Made by a program: the position numbers and the translations under genes. From Thiotrichaceae bacterium UBA4486 (GTDB taxonomy: Bacteria; Pseudomonadota; Gammaproteobacteria; Eutrophobiales; Eutrophobiaceae), in assembly GCA_002389045.1 (NCBI GenBank), contig DGNS01000015.1, positions 121,991 to 185,990 on the forward strand: a stretch of 64,000 nucleotides of DNA. The letters run 5' to 3'. Position 1 is the first letter of the stretch. The number at the start of each line of letters is the position of its first letter. Below the pieces are notes generated by a model that was given only the letters and a program-made list of their open reading frames with translations, was not told where the DNA came from and did no database searches. Positions 54,408-63,932 of this stretch are shown piece by piece.

Positions 54408-54965
54408 CTAGAGGTACTGCAACAGGGTGCTACGGGCGGTCTCCAGGTCCAGAGGTCCGGCTTTGACGAATTCGATGACGCCCTCGCGGTTGATGACGAC
54501 CGTGTAAGGCAGCGCCCCCATGTAATTACCCAGGGCAGCGGCAATTTTGATGACTTCCCGGTAACCGGTCAAGACCGGATAGTTCATACCCGTCTCATTG
54601 ACGTAATCGCGAACCTCTTCCGCCTCCTGCAGGGCAATACCCAGAAACTGCAAACCCCGGTCAGCGAACTCCTCCTGCAATTCCATGAAAACCGGGATCT
54701 CCTCGCGACAGGGCGGGCACCATGTAGCCCAGAAGTTGATCACGATGAGCTTGCCATCCCATTCATTGAGACTGCGCATCTCACCTTCCAGATCGGGCAG
54801 GGAGAAATCCGGTCGACGCTTGCCCAGCACCTCGCCTGGATCAGGATTGCTTCTGACAGTGCCGGAACCCAGGTCCGGCTTCAACGACTGGTGCACCACG
54901 AATCCACCGATGGCGGCAACGATCATGATGGAAAGAACTCCGGCGACGGCAACGGCCGGTTTCAC
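54408..54965 (-). CDS. TlpA/ResA-type membrane-anchored thiol-disulfide oxidoreductase
   Basis: The 185-residue protein has one N-terminal membrane helix (about 5-25) and a periplasmic thioredoxin fold with the redox motif WCPPC (Cys83, Cys86) in NFWATWCPPCREEI. The start overlaps the dsbD stop by four bases, so DsbD is its likely electron donor. Such pairs often serve cytochrome c maturation or stress repair. Confidence 0.92.
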   Translation of the reverse strand: MKPAVAVAGVLSIMIVAAIGGFVVHQSLKPDLGSGTVRSNPDPGEVLGKRRPDFSLPDLEGEMRSLNEWDGKLIVINFWATWCPPCREEIPVFMELQEEFADRGLQFLGIALQEAEEVRDYVNETGMNYPVLTGYREVIKIAAALGNYMGALPYTVVINREGVIEFVKAGPLDLETARSTLLQYL

Positions 54966-56794
54966 GAGCCAGTGGCCTCGTTGACGTGGGCAATGAAATC
55001 CTCGGCACCAACAAAACCCACCAGGCGATAGGCCCTGCGTTCACGCGCATCGGGATCGAAAAACAGGATGGCGGGCGGACCGAAGAGTTCGAACTGCCTG
55101 AGCAGCGCCCGGTCCACCTCATCATTGGCCGTGACATCGGCTTTCAGCAACACTATATCTTTCAACGCCTGCTTTACCCCGGGATGTGGAAAGGTTTTGG
55201 CCTCCATCTGGTTACAGTCCACGCACCATTCGGCGTAAAAATCCAGCATGGCGGGCTTGCCCTGCAAGCTGGCCTGTTGCAGTTCACGTTGCAAATCTAC
55301 CGGTGATTTGATGATCCGGAATTCCGGGGCGGAGTTTTCGGATGCCACACCGGCCACTCCCTGGAGCAGTTGCGGCGAGAGAGGCCGGAATACATCACTG
55401 CCACCGGTTGCGGCGCCGATAATCAGCGCCACACCATAAACCAGCATCACCAGCCCCAGACCTTTCCAGACCCGGGTCCAGCGCGCGGCGGCCTCGAGCC
55501 GATCCAGGGCGCCCATGAATATGGCCGAGACCATGATCAGGGCTGCCCACAACATCAATGTCACCGGTCCCGGCAGGATCCGCTCCAGGAACCAGATGGC
55601 AACGCCGAGCATGACCACGCCGAACACCGCCTTCACCCGGTCCATCCAGATCCCGGCCCTCGGCAGGAGTTTGCCGGCGGAAGTGCCGATGATGAGCAGC
55701 GGTACGCCGAAACCAAGTCCCATGGCAAACAGCGCCAGGCCACCGAGCAGGGCATCACCGGTCTGGCTGATGTATAACAAGGCGCCGGCCAGCGGCGGGG
55801 CCACGCAGGGGCCGACGATCACCGCGGACAGCGAACCCATGATGCCGACGCCAAAAGTACTTCCGGATTCCTGGCGGTGGCTGAGCGTATTCAGGCGCTG
55901 GCGCAGGCCTGACGGCAACTGCAATTCATAAAAACCGAACATCGACAGGGCCAGCAACACGAACACAAGACTGAAAGCGATAATGACCCAGGGATCCTGG
56001 GCGGCCGACTGCAGATTGAAATGAAACGATCCGGCAATGATGCCAAGCACCGAGTAGGTCAGGGCCATGGCCAGCACGTAGACCAGCGACAGAATGAACG
56101 CACCTCGGGTGCTGAGTTCCCGGCCCTGTCCAACGATGATCCCGGACAGGATTGGCACCATGGGAAACACGCACGGCGTCAGTGACAGCAGCAGACCGAA
56201 GCCGAAAAACACCAGCACATTGGCCAGCAGGCTGCCCTCGACCAGACGCTGGGTAATGGCATCCTGTTCGGCGATCGGTGCCGGTGTTGCGGCTGCAAAA
56301 ACGGATGTGTTCGAGGTCACCGGTGGCAGGCTAAACGACAGGGTTTTACTGATCGGCGGATAACACACGGAGTCCTTTTTACAACCCTGGTAATGCACCT
56401 TGAGATCCAGCGATCGGCCGCCGCTCGTCGGGCGCTGCAGCGGGATCACGGCATTGACTTCCCCGGTATTGATGGCCACCTCGCCGAACAGTGGATCATC
56501 AATCATCTCGCCGGCAGGCAGACGGATGGCGCCGAGGCCGAGCTCCGCATCCTCTGCCTCGAAAGCAAATTTGTCGCGATACAGGTAATACCCCGGTTCG
56601 ACGTCCCAGCGCACCTCCAGTGTCGAGCCGTCAATGATGCGGCTGTCAATCCTGAAGGCTTGTTCGGGGTCGAGAATTTCATCGGTCTGGTTGCCGGAAA
56701 AGACCCCCGAAATACGATCCGACAGTGACCCGGCCAGCGCCGGCCACACGATCGCAAGCAGGATCAGTGCGCCAGTAAATCTAAACAGTTTCAT
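54962..56794 (-). CDS. dsbD: Thiol:disulfide interchange protein DsbD
   Basis: The 610-residue protein has a signal peptide (cleavage near ALAGS), an N-terminal periplasmic domain (with CKKDSVCYPP), eight membrane helices starting with LLSLTPCVFPMVPILSG, and a C-terminal thioredoxin domain with WCVDC (Cys524, Cys527). It carries electrons from cytoplasmic thioredoxin to the periplasm. The gene lies between cutA and the TlpA gene, overlapping both by four bases. Confidence 0.95.
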   Translation of the reverse strand: MKLFRFTGALILLAIVWPALAGSLSDRISGVFSGNQTDEILDPEQAFRIDSRIIDGSTLEVRWDVEPGYYLYRDKFAFEAEDAELGLGAIRLPAGEMIDDPLFGEVAINTGEVNAVIPLQRPTSGGRSLDLKVHYQGCKKDSVCYPPISKTLSFSLPPVTSNTSVFAAATPAPIAEQDAITQRLVEGSLLANVLVFFGFGLLLSLTPCVFPMVPILSGIIVGQGRELSTRGAFILSLVYVLAMALTYSVLGIIAGSFHFNLQSAAQDPWVIIAFSLVFVLLALSMFGFYELQLPSGLRQRLNTLSHRQESGSTFGVGIMGSLSAVIVGPCVAPPLAGALLYISQTGDALLGGLALFAMGLGFGVPLLIIGTSAGKLLPRAGIWMDRVKAVFGVVMLGVAIWFLERILPGPVTLMLWAALIMVSAIFMGALDRLEAAARWTRVWKGLGLVMLVYGVALIIGAATGGSDVFRPLSPQLLQGVAGVASENSAPEFRIIKSPVDLQRELQQASLQGKPAMLDFYAEWCVDCNQMEAKTFPHPGVKQALKDIVLLKADVTANDEVDRALLRQFELFGPPAILFFDPDARERRAYRLVGFVGAEDFIAHVNEATGS

Positions 56795-57120
56795 GGTGAT
56801 TGCGTGCTTTTGCTAATCCAGTCCAGGTATGCCGGCAGGCCTCTGTCAATAGGGACTGCAATCACTTCGGGAAGTTCGTAAGGATGCAGGGTCAGTATGG
56901 CGGCCTGCAGGGCCTGGTAACAGTCCGCGTGGGTCTTCATCACCAGCAGCAGTTCATCGTCGGTTTCCACCTCGCCCTGCCAGAGATAGCAGGATCGAAT
57001 CCCCGGCAGGATATTGACACAGGCGGCCAGTCCCTCACTGACCAGGTGATGGCTGATGGACTCGGCTATCTGCTGATCCGGGCAGGTGCAGAAAACGATG
57101 ATGGCGTTGGTTTCGTTCAT
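56791..57120 (-). CDS. cutA: Divalent-cation tolerance protein CutA
   Basis: The 109-residue trimeric protein has the CutA1 marks CLVSEGLAACVNILPGIRS-like (ACVNILPGIRSCYLWQGEVE) and LHPYELPEVIAVPI. It is linked to copper tolerance, but the mechanism is unclear. It opens the cutA-dsbD-tlpA operon, a common arrangement. Confidence 0.95.
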   Translation of the reverse strand: MNETNAIIVFCTCPDQQIAESISHHLVSEGLAACVNILPGIRSCYLWQGEVETDDELLLVMKTHADCYQALQAAILTLHPYELPEVIAVPIDRGLPAYLDWISKSTQSP

Positions 57121-57316
57121 GACGGCTGGCTATTGTCGATAGCAGGGTGTATGGATGCAAGCCCGGGGCTGCACACGGATCAGGAACACTTATTTAGTGC
57201 CGGTAAATACCGTCCGCCGTGCATGCTGAATAACGCACTGTTACAGCGGCCTTTCAATTATCGGTCACCGGTTTAATATAGCGGGCACACTTTAACACGA
57301 TATCCAGACCGGCCTC

Positions 57317-57778
57317 TTGTTTAAAATCCTGCTGTTCCTGTTCATCAGCGTACCCCTGCTCGAGATCTACCTGCTCCTGAAGGTGGGCGGTTATATCGGC
57401 GCCATGAATACTATTGCCCTGATCCTGCTGACGGCATTCATTGGTACACTGCTGCTCCGGCAACAGGGCTTGTCGACACTGGCCCGTGTACAGCAAACGC
57501 TGGATGAGGGCCGGTTGCCGGCCGGCGCCCTGATCGAGGGACTGTTGTTACTGGTGGCCGGCGCACTGCTGCTGACACCGGGATTTTTCACCGACGCGAT
57601 CGGCTTTTTTTGCCTGGTGCCGCCCTGCCGGCAGTGGCTGGCCGGACATTTATTATCGCGCCTGCTGGAACGTCAGCGGACACAGGCCCGGACCCGGGAA
57701 GACCCGGATATCATCGAAGGCGAGTACTGGGAAGAAGACGAACGCAAGAAAAACAATAATAATGACTACCTGCCCTGA
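57317..57778 (+). CDS. fxsA: FxsA family membrane protein
   Basis: The 153-residue protein has FxsA topology with hydrophobic segments near residues 5-20, 27-45 and 75-95 and the motif LLEIYLLLKVGGYIGA. FxsA overexpression blocks F-exclusion of phage T7 in E. coli; its normal role is unknown. The start is TTG at 57317, because the next Met lies beyond the first helix. groES, a frequent neighbour, is not here; trmH follows 12 bp later. Confidence 0.9.
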   Translation: MFKILLFLFISVPLLEIYLLLKVGGYIGAMNTIALILLTAFIGTLLLRQQGLSTLARVQQTLDEGRLPAGALIEGLLLLVAGALLLTPGFFTDAIGFFCLVPPCRQWLAGHLLSRLLERQRTQARTREDPDIIEGEYWEEDERKKNNNNDYLP

Positions 57779-57790
57779 CGGTACACGGCA

Positions 57791-58471
57791 ATGGACCGGG
57801 ATCAGAAAGAAAAAATAATCAGCTACCTATCCGGTTTCATCAATGAGCAACGCCAGATCCTGCTCGGTGACGTGCTCGCGCATCGCACCCGGCATATCAC
57901 GGTAGTGCTGGAAAATATCTACCAGCCGCAAAATGCCAGCGCTGTGATCCGCACCTGTGAATGCCTGGGCATCCAGGAACTGCATGTCATTGAGAACGAT
58001 CACGAATACCAGTTGAACCCGGCTGTGGTGCAGGGCGCTTCCAAATGGATTGAGCTGAACCGTTACAATGAATACAGCAATAACACCGAGACTTGCATCG
58101 AGCGTCTCAAGGAACGCGATTACCGCATCGTCGCCATGACCCTGAGTGAGCATGCCGTTCCGCTGTCCGAACTCGAAGTCGATGAAAAACTTGCCCTGTG
58201 TTTTGGTTCCGAGGAACCGGGTCTTTCCGATGACATCCATGAACTGTCCGATTTACAGGTCAAAATCCCCATGCACGGTTTTACCCAGAGTTACAATCTC
58301 TCGGTCAGCGCCGGCATCAGCCTGTACACCCTGCGCCGGAAACTGGACCAGTCCGCTGTTGCCTGGCAACTGGATGAGGACGAACGTGATCAGCTGTATA
58401 TACAGTGGCTGGCGCAATCGACGCCCAGCGGTGAGGCGTTGTTGAAAAAAATCATCAAGGACGACCAATGA
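57791..58471 (+). CDS. trmH: tRNA (guanosine(18)-2'-O)-methyltransferase
   Basis: The 226-residue SPOUT enzyme methylates G18 in the tRNA D-loop. Motifs are the QPQNASAVIRTCECLG region, ALCFGSEEPGLSDD and the knotted IPMHGFTQSYNLSVSAGISL. The stop overlaps the Nudix start by four bases. Confidence 0.93.
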   Translation: MDRDQKEKIISYLSGFINEQRQILLGDVLAHRTRHITVVLENIYQPQNASAVIRTCECLGIQELHVIENDHEYQLNPAVVQGASKWIELNRYNEYSNNTETCIERLKERDYRIVAMTLSEHAVPLSELEVDEKLALCFGSEEPGLSDDIHELSDLQVKIPMHGFTQSYNLSVSAGISLYTLRRKLDQSAVAWQLDEDERDQLYIQWLAQSTPSGEALLKKIIKDDQ

Positions 58472-59013
58472 CCCGGGCCGAACGCTTTCAACAGTGTCTG
58501 CCCGTGCCAGCCTGGTGCCCCGCCTGCGGCCGCAGGAAACTCGAGGCCGACAGCGAAAAGTCACTGCGTTGCCGGCATTGCGGTTTTTTATATTTTCACA
58601 ATGTTGCCGTTACCAGTTCCGCCATTATCGAATGCGGCCACACCTTTCTCATGGTGCGGCGCGCGCATGATCCGCACAAGGGCACGCTGGATTTTCCCGG
58701 GGGATTCATCGAGACCGGCGAACGGGCCGAGCAGGCCCTGCTGCGCGAACTGGCGGAGGAACTCGGCTATGAAGCGCAGGTCGACCCGGTTTACCTGTGT
58801 AACTTCACCAATGTCTATGAATATGGCGGAGTGCATTATCACACCCTGGATCTGTATTTCCTGATCAGCGAACAAACCCGGCCGGAGATCCGGGTTGACG
58901 ATGATGTCAGCGGTCATGAATGGATAACTCGCAATGCCGTGCCGGAAGATGAAATCGGATTTGCATCGGTCAGGAACGCCAGCCGCTTTTACCGGCGCTG
59001 GCGTTCAGACTGA
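58468..59013 (+). CDS. Nudix hydrolase with N-terminal zinc ribbon
   Basis: The 181-residue protein has a four-Cys zinc ribbon (Cys17, Cys20, Cys35, Cys38) as in NADH pyrophosphatases, then a Nudix domain whose box reads GGFIETGERAEQALLRELAE and continues ELGY. Substrates are likely nucleoside-diphosphate derivatives. It is coupled to trmH by a four-base overlap and converges, with a 9-bp overlap, on the peptidase gene. Confidence 0.92.
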   Translation: MTRAERFQQCLPVPAWCPACGRRKLEADSEKSLRCRHCGFLYFHNVAVTSSAIIECGHTFLMVRRAHDPHKGTLDFPGGFIETGERAEQALLRELAEELGYEAQVDPVYLCNFTNVYEYGGVHYHTLDLYFLISEQTRPEIRVDDDVSGHEWITRNAVPEDEIGFASVRNASRFYRRWRSD

Positions 59014-59778
59014 ATCGGGGTTGAGTAAATCCGCAAGCAACTGCCAGTCCGATCCCGCCGGCAGTCTGTCCCGGTAATAACGGCCACGGCGCCAGTACAC
59101 GCGCCAGGCATTGCGGTTGCGTATGGAAGTGAGGATGCGGTAGTGATCATCGACGATCTCGATAGCTGTCCCGTTTTCCACGGCCACCGCCACGCCGGGC
59201 GTGCCGCGCATCATGTCGCGCAATGAATCCCGGCGATGTTTTTCCACATCGTAATGCGGACACAGCAAGGCATCCACGAAACCCAGACCGGTGACCCGGA
59301 TCAGCGTTTTGTCATTTTCATCGGCGAATTTACGCGAGTCGCTGTTGCCCTGGCGGAACCAGCAAATGGCGCCGGCACTGAGCCCACACAGCACCGTCCC
59401 CCGCCGGCGCGCCTGATCCAGCCAGCGATCGATGCCAAGCCGGCGCCAGAGTTTCATCATCCGCAGCGTGTTGCCGCCGCCAACATAGATAATGTCGCTG
59501 CCGAGGATCAAGTTGCGCATGGTTGCGCGATCCGGGCGGTCACGATAGAGCAGTAACACCTGCATGCGACAACCGAGGTGATCGGCGTACACACGCCGGA
59601 TGGCATCACAATACTCGCTGTTGTCCTCGCTGGCGGTGGGGATAAATAAAACTCCCGGCTTTTTGCGTCCCGACAGGCGTACGATTTCCTCATCGATAGC
59701 CAGCGTTTGCGGTTCACGGTTGCCACCGACCATCACCCGCCCGCCGCCAATGGCGATGATTTTACAGCGCTTGCTCAT
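59005..59778 (-). CDS. Peptidase E/cyanophycinase-type serine hydrolase (family S51)
   Basis: The 257-residue protein has the S51 nucleophile elbow CGLSAGAICW (Ser134), preceded by IIYVGGGNTLRMM (99-107) and FIPTASEDN near 45-53. Family members hydrolyse Asp-X dipeptides or cyanophycin-type peptides; the lack of a cyanophycin synthetase gene here favours a peptidase E-like role. Subtype is inference. Confidence 0.87.
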   Translation of the reverse strand: MSKRCKIIAIGGGRVMVGGNREPQTLAIDEEIVRLSGRKKPGVLFIPTASEDNSEYCDAIRRVYADHLGCRMQVLLLYRDRPDRATMRNLILGSDIIYVGGGNTLRMMKLWRRLGIDRWLDQARRRGTVLCGLSAGAICWFRQGNSDSRKFADENDKTLIRVTGLGFVDALLCPHYDVEKHRRDSLRDMMRGTPGVAVAVENGTAIEIVDDHYRILTSIRNRNAWRVYWRRGRYYRDRLPAGSDWQLLADLLNPDSV

Positions 59779-59804
59779 GATTTTTTATACAAATAAAAAA
59801 CAAC

Positions 59805-59985
59805 TCTCGCGAAGACGCAAAGGCGCAAGGGAAAAACACAGGACAAGAAAATGAATTCCGCATATGAAACCGGAAGCAGTGCAAACCCGTTTTGAACAGG
59901 ATAACTGTCTGCCTGGTTTGTAATTCGGATATGCCCGATAATACAGGTGTTTTCATGAAGCTTCGCGTCTTTGCGCCCTGGCGAG
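59805..59985. repeat. Inverted pair of CGCAAAGACGC-type repeats
   Basis: The left copy (59805-59831) reads CTCGCGAAGACGCAAAGGCG on the plus strand. The right copy (59959-59985) is its approximate inverse (CTTCGCGTCTTTGCGCCCTGG). On the minus strand the right copy begins about 12 bases after the djlA stop in its sense direction. The 127 bp between them hold nothing I recognise. This type of unit is dispersed in many genomes, as far as I recall. Confidence 0.65.
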
Positions 59986-59994
59986 AATCGTCTT

Positions 59995-60780
59995 TTATTT
60001 CAATCCCCGTTCCGACTTGATGCGCTCATAGGCCTGCTTGATCTCGTGTGTCTTCTGCGAGGCGGTCTTCATCATTTCCTCGGGCAATCCCTTCGCCACC
60101 AGCTTGTCCGGATGATGCTGACTCATCAGGCGACGGTAGGCCTTTTTCACTTCCGCATCGCCGGCACTGGATGATACATTCAGGATGGCATAGGCATCAT
60201 CAAGACTCATACGCGCCGTTCGACCGCCGGTGCCGGCCGCATGGGCCTCGGCCTCAACCATGTTGATCAGGCGCTCGAATTCAGAGCGCGGGAAATGCAG
60301 CCATTCGCAGATATCCAGCAATTCACGCTTCTCGGCACGGTCCATGCGGCCGTCGGCCAGCGCCGCGGCAACCATGATCTCAAGGAACATGCGCTTCAGA
60401 TTCAGGCGCAAGCCAAGTTCCCGGTTGAACTGGTTGATGACATCACGAAGCGGGAAACCGGGCTGCTTGCCCTGGTTAAAGAGGTCGATCGCAGCCCGTC
60501 GCTGATCGGAATTGAGCTGCATGTTGCGCATGACCTGTTCGGCCATGGCAATCTCGCTCTGACTGACCTGGCCATCGGCCTTGCTGATATGGCCCATGAC
60601 GGAAAACACCGCGGTAAAAAATGCGGCCTGTATGCGTTGCTGTTTGCCGCCGGTACCGCCCGGCGGCTGCTTCAGCCCCTTGTCAAAATTGTGACCGACC
60701 ACCGCGCCGAGCAATGCACCCAGCGGCCCGCCCAGCATGAGGCCGAATGCACCACCGATGATCTTGCCCCACCAGCTCAC
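59995..60780 (-). CDS. djlA: Co-chaperone DjlA
   Basis: The 261-residue protein has a Gly-rich N-terminal membrane segment (about 6-30), a TerB-like helical domain (about 55-165) and a C-terminal J domain with the HPD tripeptide in SQHHPDKLVAKG. It stimulates DnaK at the inner membrane. Length and order match DjlA. Confidence 0.93.
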   Translation of the reverse strand: MSWWGKIIGGAFGLMLGGPLGALLGAVVGHNFDKGLKQPPGGTGGKQQRIQAAFFTAVFSVMGHISKADGQVSQSEIAMAEQVMRNMQLNSDQRRAAIDLFNQGKQPGFPLRDVINQFNRELGLRLNLKRMFLEIMVAAALADGRMDRAEKRELLDICEWLHFPRSEFERLINMVEAEAHAAGTGGRTARMSLDDAYAILNVSSSAGDAEVKKAYRRLMSQHHPDKLVAKGLPEEMMKTASQKTHEIKQAYERIKSERGLK

Positions 60781-60906
60781 GCGATTGACGCTCCGCCAAT
60801 GCCTGTATAACCGTGCAATGACAATACCGCAGGCGGACGGTTAATACGCGGATAATCTGTTAGAATCTGATGATAAGGGTAATATCTCATATATAATCCG
60901 AATCCT

Positions 60907-60922
60907 GATCTGATATCAGATC
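60907..60922. repeat. Perfect 16-bp palindrome
   Basis: GATCTGATATCAGATC is its own reverse complement. It lies 34 bp before the start of the methyltransferase gene, in the space after the djlA start, and could be an operator. It also resembles two CAGAT units head to head. Confidence 0.55.
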
Positions 60923-60955
60923 TTCAGTCATCTTTATTTATTGCAGGAATCCGTT

Positions 60956-61774
60956 ATGCCGTCCAAAAACAAGAAACATAAGAACAAAATGGCCGATCAG
61001 GCCGACAGACACGTACTTTATCAAAAATCGGTGCAATGTGTTGAAGCCGAAATCGATTTTATCGACGAAACCTTCGAGAAGCTGCGCGGGCGCAAGGCCA
61101 TTACACTGCGCGAGGACTTCTGTGGCACCATGAACACTTCCTGCGAATGGATCCGCCGACGCGATAATAACGTTGCCTGGAGTGTGGATCTCGACGAGAA
61201 AGTGCTGGACTGGGGGCGCAAGAATAATATCGGTAAACTCAAACCCGATCAGCAAATGCGCATCAAGCCGGTACACAGTAACGTGCTGGACGCAAAAATC
61301 GACCCCGTGGATTGCATCCTGGCCATGAATTTCAGTTACTGGATCCTGAAGGAGCGCGCCACTCTCAAAAAGTATTTCAGGAAACTCTACAAAGACCTGG
61401 TCGAAGACGGTATCCTGTTCCTGGACTGCTTCGGCGGATACGAGGCCTTCCAGGAACTGGAAGAAAGCACCAAACACAAGAATTTCACCTACATCTGGGA
61501 TCAGGCCTCCTACAACCCGATTAATGGTCATTGCACCTGCCACATTCATTTCAAGTTCAAGGACGGCTCGAAAATGAAAAACGCCTTTAGCTACACCTGG
61601 CGGTTATGGACCATGCCGGAGATAATTGATCTGCTGCACGAATGCCGTTTCAAACCGACGGTTTACTGGGAAGGCACCGATGAGGATGGTGAAGGGAATG
61701 GCGTATTCGAGCCCGCCGAGGAAGGCGAGGCCGATGCCGGCTGGATTGCCTACATCGTCTGCGAAAAAGCCTGA
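60956..61774 (+). CDS. Class I SAM-dependent methyltransferase
   Basis: The 272-residue protein starts with a Lys-rich tail (MPSKNKKHKNKMADQADRH) and has a Rossmann methyltransferase core: EDFCGTMNTSCEW as SAM motif I, VDLDEKVLDWG as motif II, and DCILAMNFSYWIL as motif IV. Relatives are annotated only as methyltransferases, so the substrate is unknown. The ATG at 60956 has AGGA 7 bases upstream; a TTG 15 bp earlier is less likely. Confidence 0.85.
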   Translation: MPSKNKKHKNKMADQADRHVLYQKSVQCVEAEIDFIDETFEKLRGRKAITLREDFCGTMNTSCEWIRRRDNNVAWSVDLDEKVLDWGRKNNIGKLKPDQQMRIKPVHSNVLDAKIDPVDCILAMNFSYWILKERATLKKYFRKLYKDLVEDGILFLDCFGGYEAFQELEESTKHKNFTYIWDQASYNPINGHCTCHIHFKFKDGSKMKNAFSYTWRLWTMPEIIDLLHECRFKPTVYWEGTDEDGEGNGVFEPAEEGEADAGWIAYIVCEKA

Positions 61775-61809
61775 GCAGCGCGCGGCTGTTGCGACTGGAA
61801 ACCTTGCTG

Positions 61810-62313
61810 CTACACGTCCCCGGGACGCACCAGTTGCTGCAGATGACAACCGCCCTCATCGACGCCATTGTTGCCGGTTGTGAATACGGCAACAGCCGCC
61901 GTGGTCATCAGCTTGCCGCTCGCGGACCGCGGTGGCGGCGCATCGGCCAGGTATTCGACCAGCGCATCCAGGGTCGGATTATGGCCGATGATGACGGGGC
62001 GGTCGCCCTTTTCAACGGCTTGTATCAGCACATGTAATGCCGTATTCAAATCGGCATCATACAGTGACTCGCTATCGGTGATATCCTGCAGCGGAATGCT
62101 TACGGCGCCGGCGACCAGCTCGGCCGTGGCTCGCGCCCGCAGCGCGGGGGAACATATGATGCGATCCGGGGCGAGTTTGTTCTTAAGCAACCACTTGCCC
62201 ATGCGGGCGGCATCCTTGTGACCGCGCTTGTTGAGTGGCCGCTCGAAGTCATGCCGGTAAGCGGAACTCCAGTCCGATTTGGCATGCCGCATCAACAGAA
62301 ATTGCGATGTCAT
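61810..62313 (-). CDS. sixA: Phosphohistidine phosphatase SixA
   Basis: The 167-residue histidine-phosphatase protein begins MTSQFLLMRHAKSDW with the catalytic RH motif and has FERPLNKRGHKDA and the second catalytic His in VIIGHNPTLDALVEYL. I use the ATG at 62313; an upstream ATG adds 20 residues without homology. SixA removes phosphate from histidine phosphotransfer proteins. Confidence 0.9.
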   Translation of the reverse strand: MTSQFLLMRHAKSDWSSAYRHDFERPLNKRGHKDAARMGKWLLKNKLAPDRIICSPALRARATAELVAGAVSIPLQDITDSESLYDADLNTALHVLIQAVEKGDRPVIIGHNPTLDALVEYLADAPPPRSASGKLMTTAAVAVFTTGNNGVDEGGCHLQQLVRPGDV

Positions 62314-62438
62314 GGTATTCACCCCGTAATAATGGACACTATAAAAAATTCCGTGACAGCATAACCAATTCAATATGAGTCCGTTATACTTCGCAAGTAA
62401 AAACCATCAAATAACCAGCGATTCACCGATCCCGTACC

Positions 62439-63932
62439 ATGCCGGAACTGAATACTGATACCTACGCAGCCATTGACCTCGGCTCCAACAGCTTTCACAT
62501 GATCGTGGCCAGACGCAGTGATGACCGCCTGGTGGTCATCGACAAGATCAAGGATATGGTGCAACTGGCCGCCGGTCTCTCCAATGACCGCATGCTTTCC
62601 GAAGAAGCCATGGTCCGCGGCATCGGTTGCCTGGAAAAATTCGGCCAGCGCATCCACGAACTGCCGCGTCAGAATATCCGCGCCGTCGGCACCAACACCC
62701 TGCGCCAGGCGCGCAACGCCACCCTGTTTCTGTCCCGGGCCCGGCAGGCGCTGGGACACAGCATCGAGATCATCGCCGGCCGCGAGGAAGCCCGGCTGAT
62801 CTACATCGGTGTGGCCAATAACATGTTCAATGACACGGACAAACGCCTGGTCGTCGACATCGGCGGCGGCAGCACGGAAGTGATCATCGGCAAGGGCTTT
62901 GAACCCATCCTCACCGAAAGTCTGTACATGGGCTGCGTCAGCATGACCCAGCGCTTTTTTGCCGACGGCGAAATTACCGCCAAGAAGATGCGCAAGGCCG
63001 TGGTTTATGCGCGCCAGGAACTGGAATCCACCGAGAATATTTACAAGCAGGAAGGCTGGCAACAGGCCATTGGTTCATCAGGTACGGCTATCGCCATTCA
63101 TGATGTCGTGACACAACAGGGCTGGAGTGAGGCCGGTATAACACACGAGTCACTGGAAACGCTGATGCAGGAACTGGCCAAAACCGGCAACATCAGCAAG
63201 CTGAAATTTTCCGGTCTTTCCGAACGGCGGACGCCGATCTTCGTTGGCGGTACCATGATCCTGTACGCCATATTTGAAGCGCTGGGTATTGACCGCATGG
63301 TGATTTCCGAAGGCGCCCTGCGCGAGGGGCTCGTCTATGACCTCATAGGCCGCGCCCAGGACCATGACATACGCGATCGCACCGTCGATACCATGATCCA
63401 GCAATACCGCGTCGACCCCGAGCATATCAACCGCGTTACCAAAACCGCCCATACCTTGTACATACAGTTACGGGAAAGCTGCGACCTCAATGAACAGGAC
63501 AACAAATTAATCCGCTGGGCTGTCAGTCTCTATCCGGTCGGCCTGCGTATCGCCCACAGCCAGTACCAGAAGCACGGCGAATACCTGGTCCGGAATTCGG
63601 ACATGCCCGGATTTTCTCGCCAGGAGCAGGCACTGGTCGCGACCCTGATCCGTTATCATCGCCGTAAACTCTGGTCCGACGATTCACGGCTGCAGCTCGA
63701 GGAGTCGGCGGACAAGATCCGCTACCTGTGCCTGATCGTACGCCTGGCCATCCTGCTCAACCGCAGCCGCAGCCAGTCACCATTGCCCGAATTCACCATC
63801 ACACTCAAGGATAAAACAGTAAACCTGCACTTTCCCGAAAACTGGCTGACGGAAAAACCGCTGACCGAAGCCGACCTTGGCACCGAGGCCGATTACCTGA
63901 AGACCATCGGCATCACGCTGGAATTTGAATAG
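62439..63932 (+). CDS. ppx: Exopolyphosphatase (Ppx/GppA family)
   Basis: The 497-residue enzyme removes phosphate from polyphosphate or pppGpp. The ASKHA fold shows YAAIDLGSNSFHMIVARRS, the GTNTLRQARN block, and the second phosphate loop VVDIGGGSTEVIIG. The C-terminal helical domain makes it of Ppx length. sixA is divergent, 125 bp away, a frequent pairing. Together with pap it indicates polyphosphate turnover. Confidence 0.94.
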   Translation: MPELNTDTYAAIDLGSNSFHMIVARRSDDRLVVIDKIKDMVQLAAGLSNDRMLSEEAMVRGIGCLEKFGQRIHELPRQNIRAVGTNTLRQARNATLFLSRARQALGHSIEIIAGREEARLIYIGVANNMFNDTDKRLVVDIGGGSTEVIIGKGFEPILTESLYMGCVSMTQRFFADGEITAKKMRKAVVYARQELESTENIYKQEGWQQAIGSSGTAIAIHDVVTQQGWSEAGITHESLETLMQELAKTGNISKLKFSGLSERRTPIFVGGTMILYAIFEALGIDRMVISEGALREGLVYDLIGRAQDHDIRDRTVDTMIQQYRVDPEHINRVTKTAHTLYIQLRESCDLNEQDNKLIRWAVSLYPVGLRIAHSQYQKHGEYLVRNSDMPGFSRQEQALVATLIRYHRRKLWSDDSRLQLEESADKIRYLCLIVRLAILLNRSRSQSPLPEFTITLKDKTVNLHFPENWLTEKPLTEADLGTEADYLKTIGITLEFE

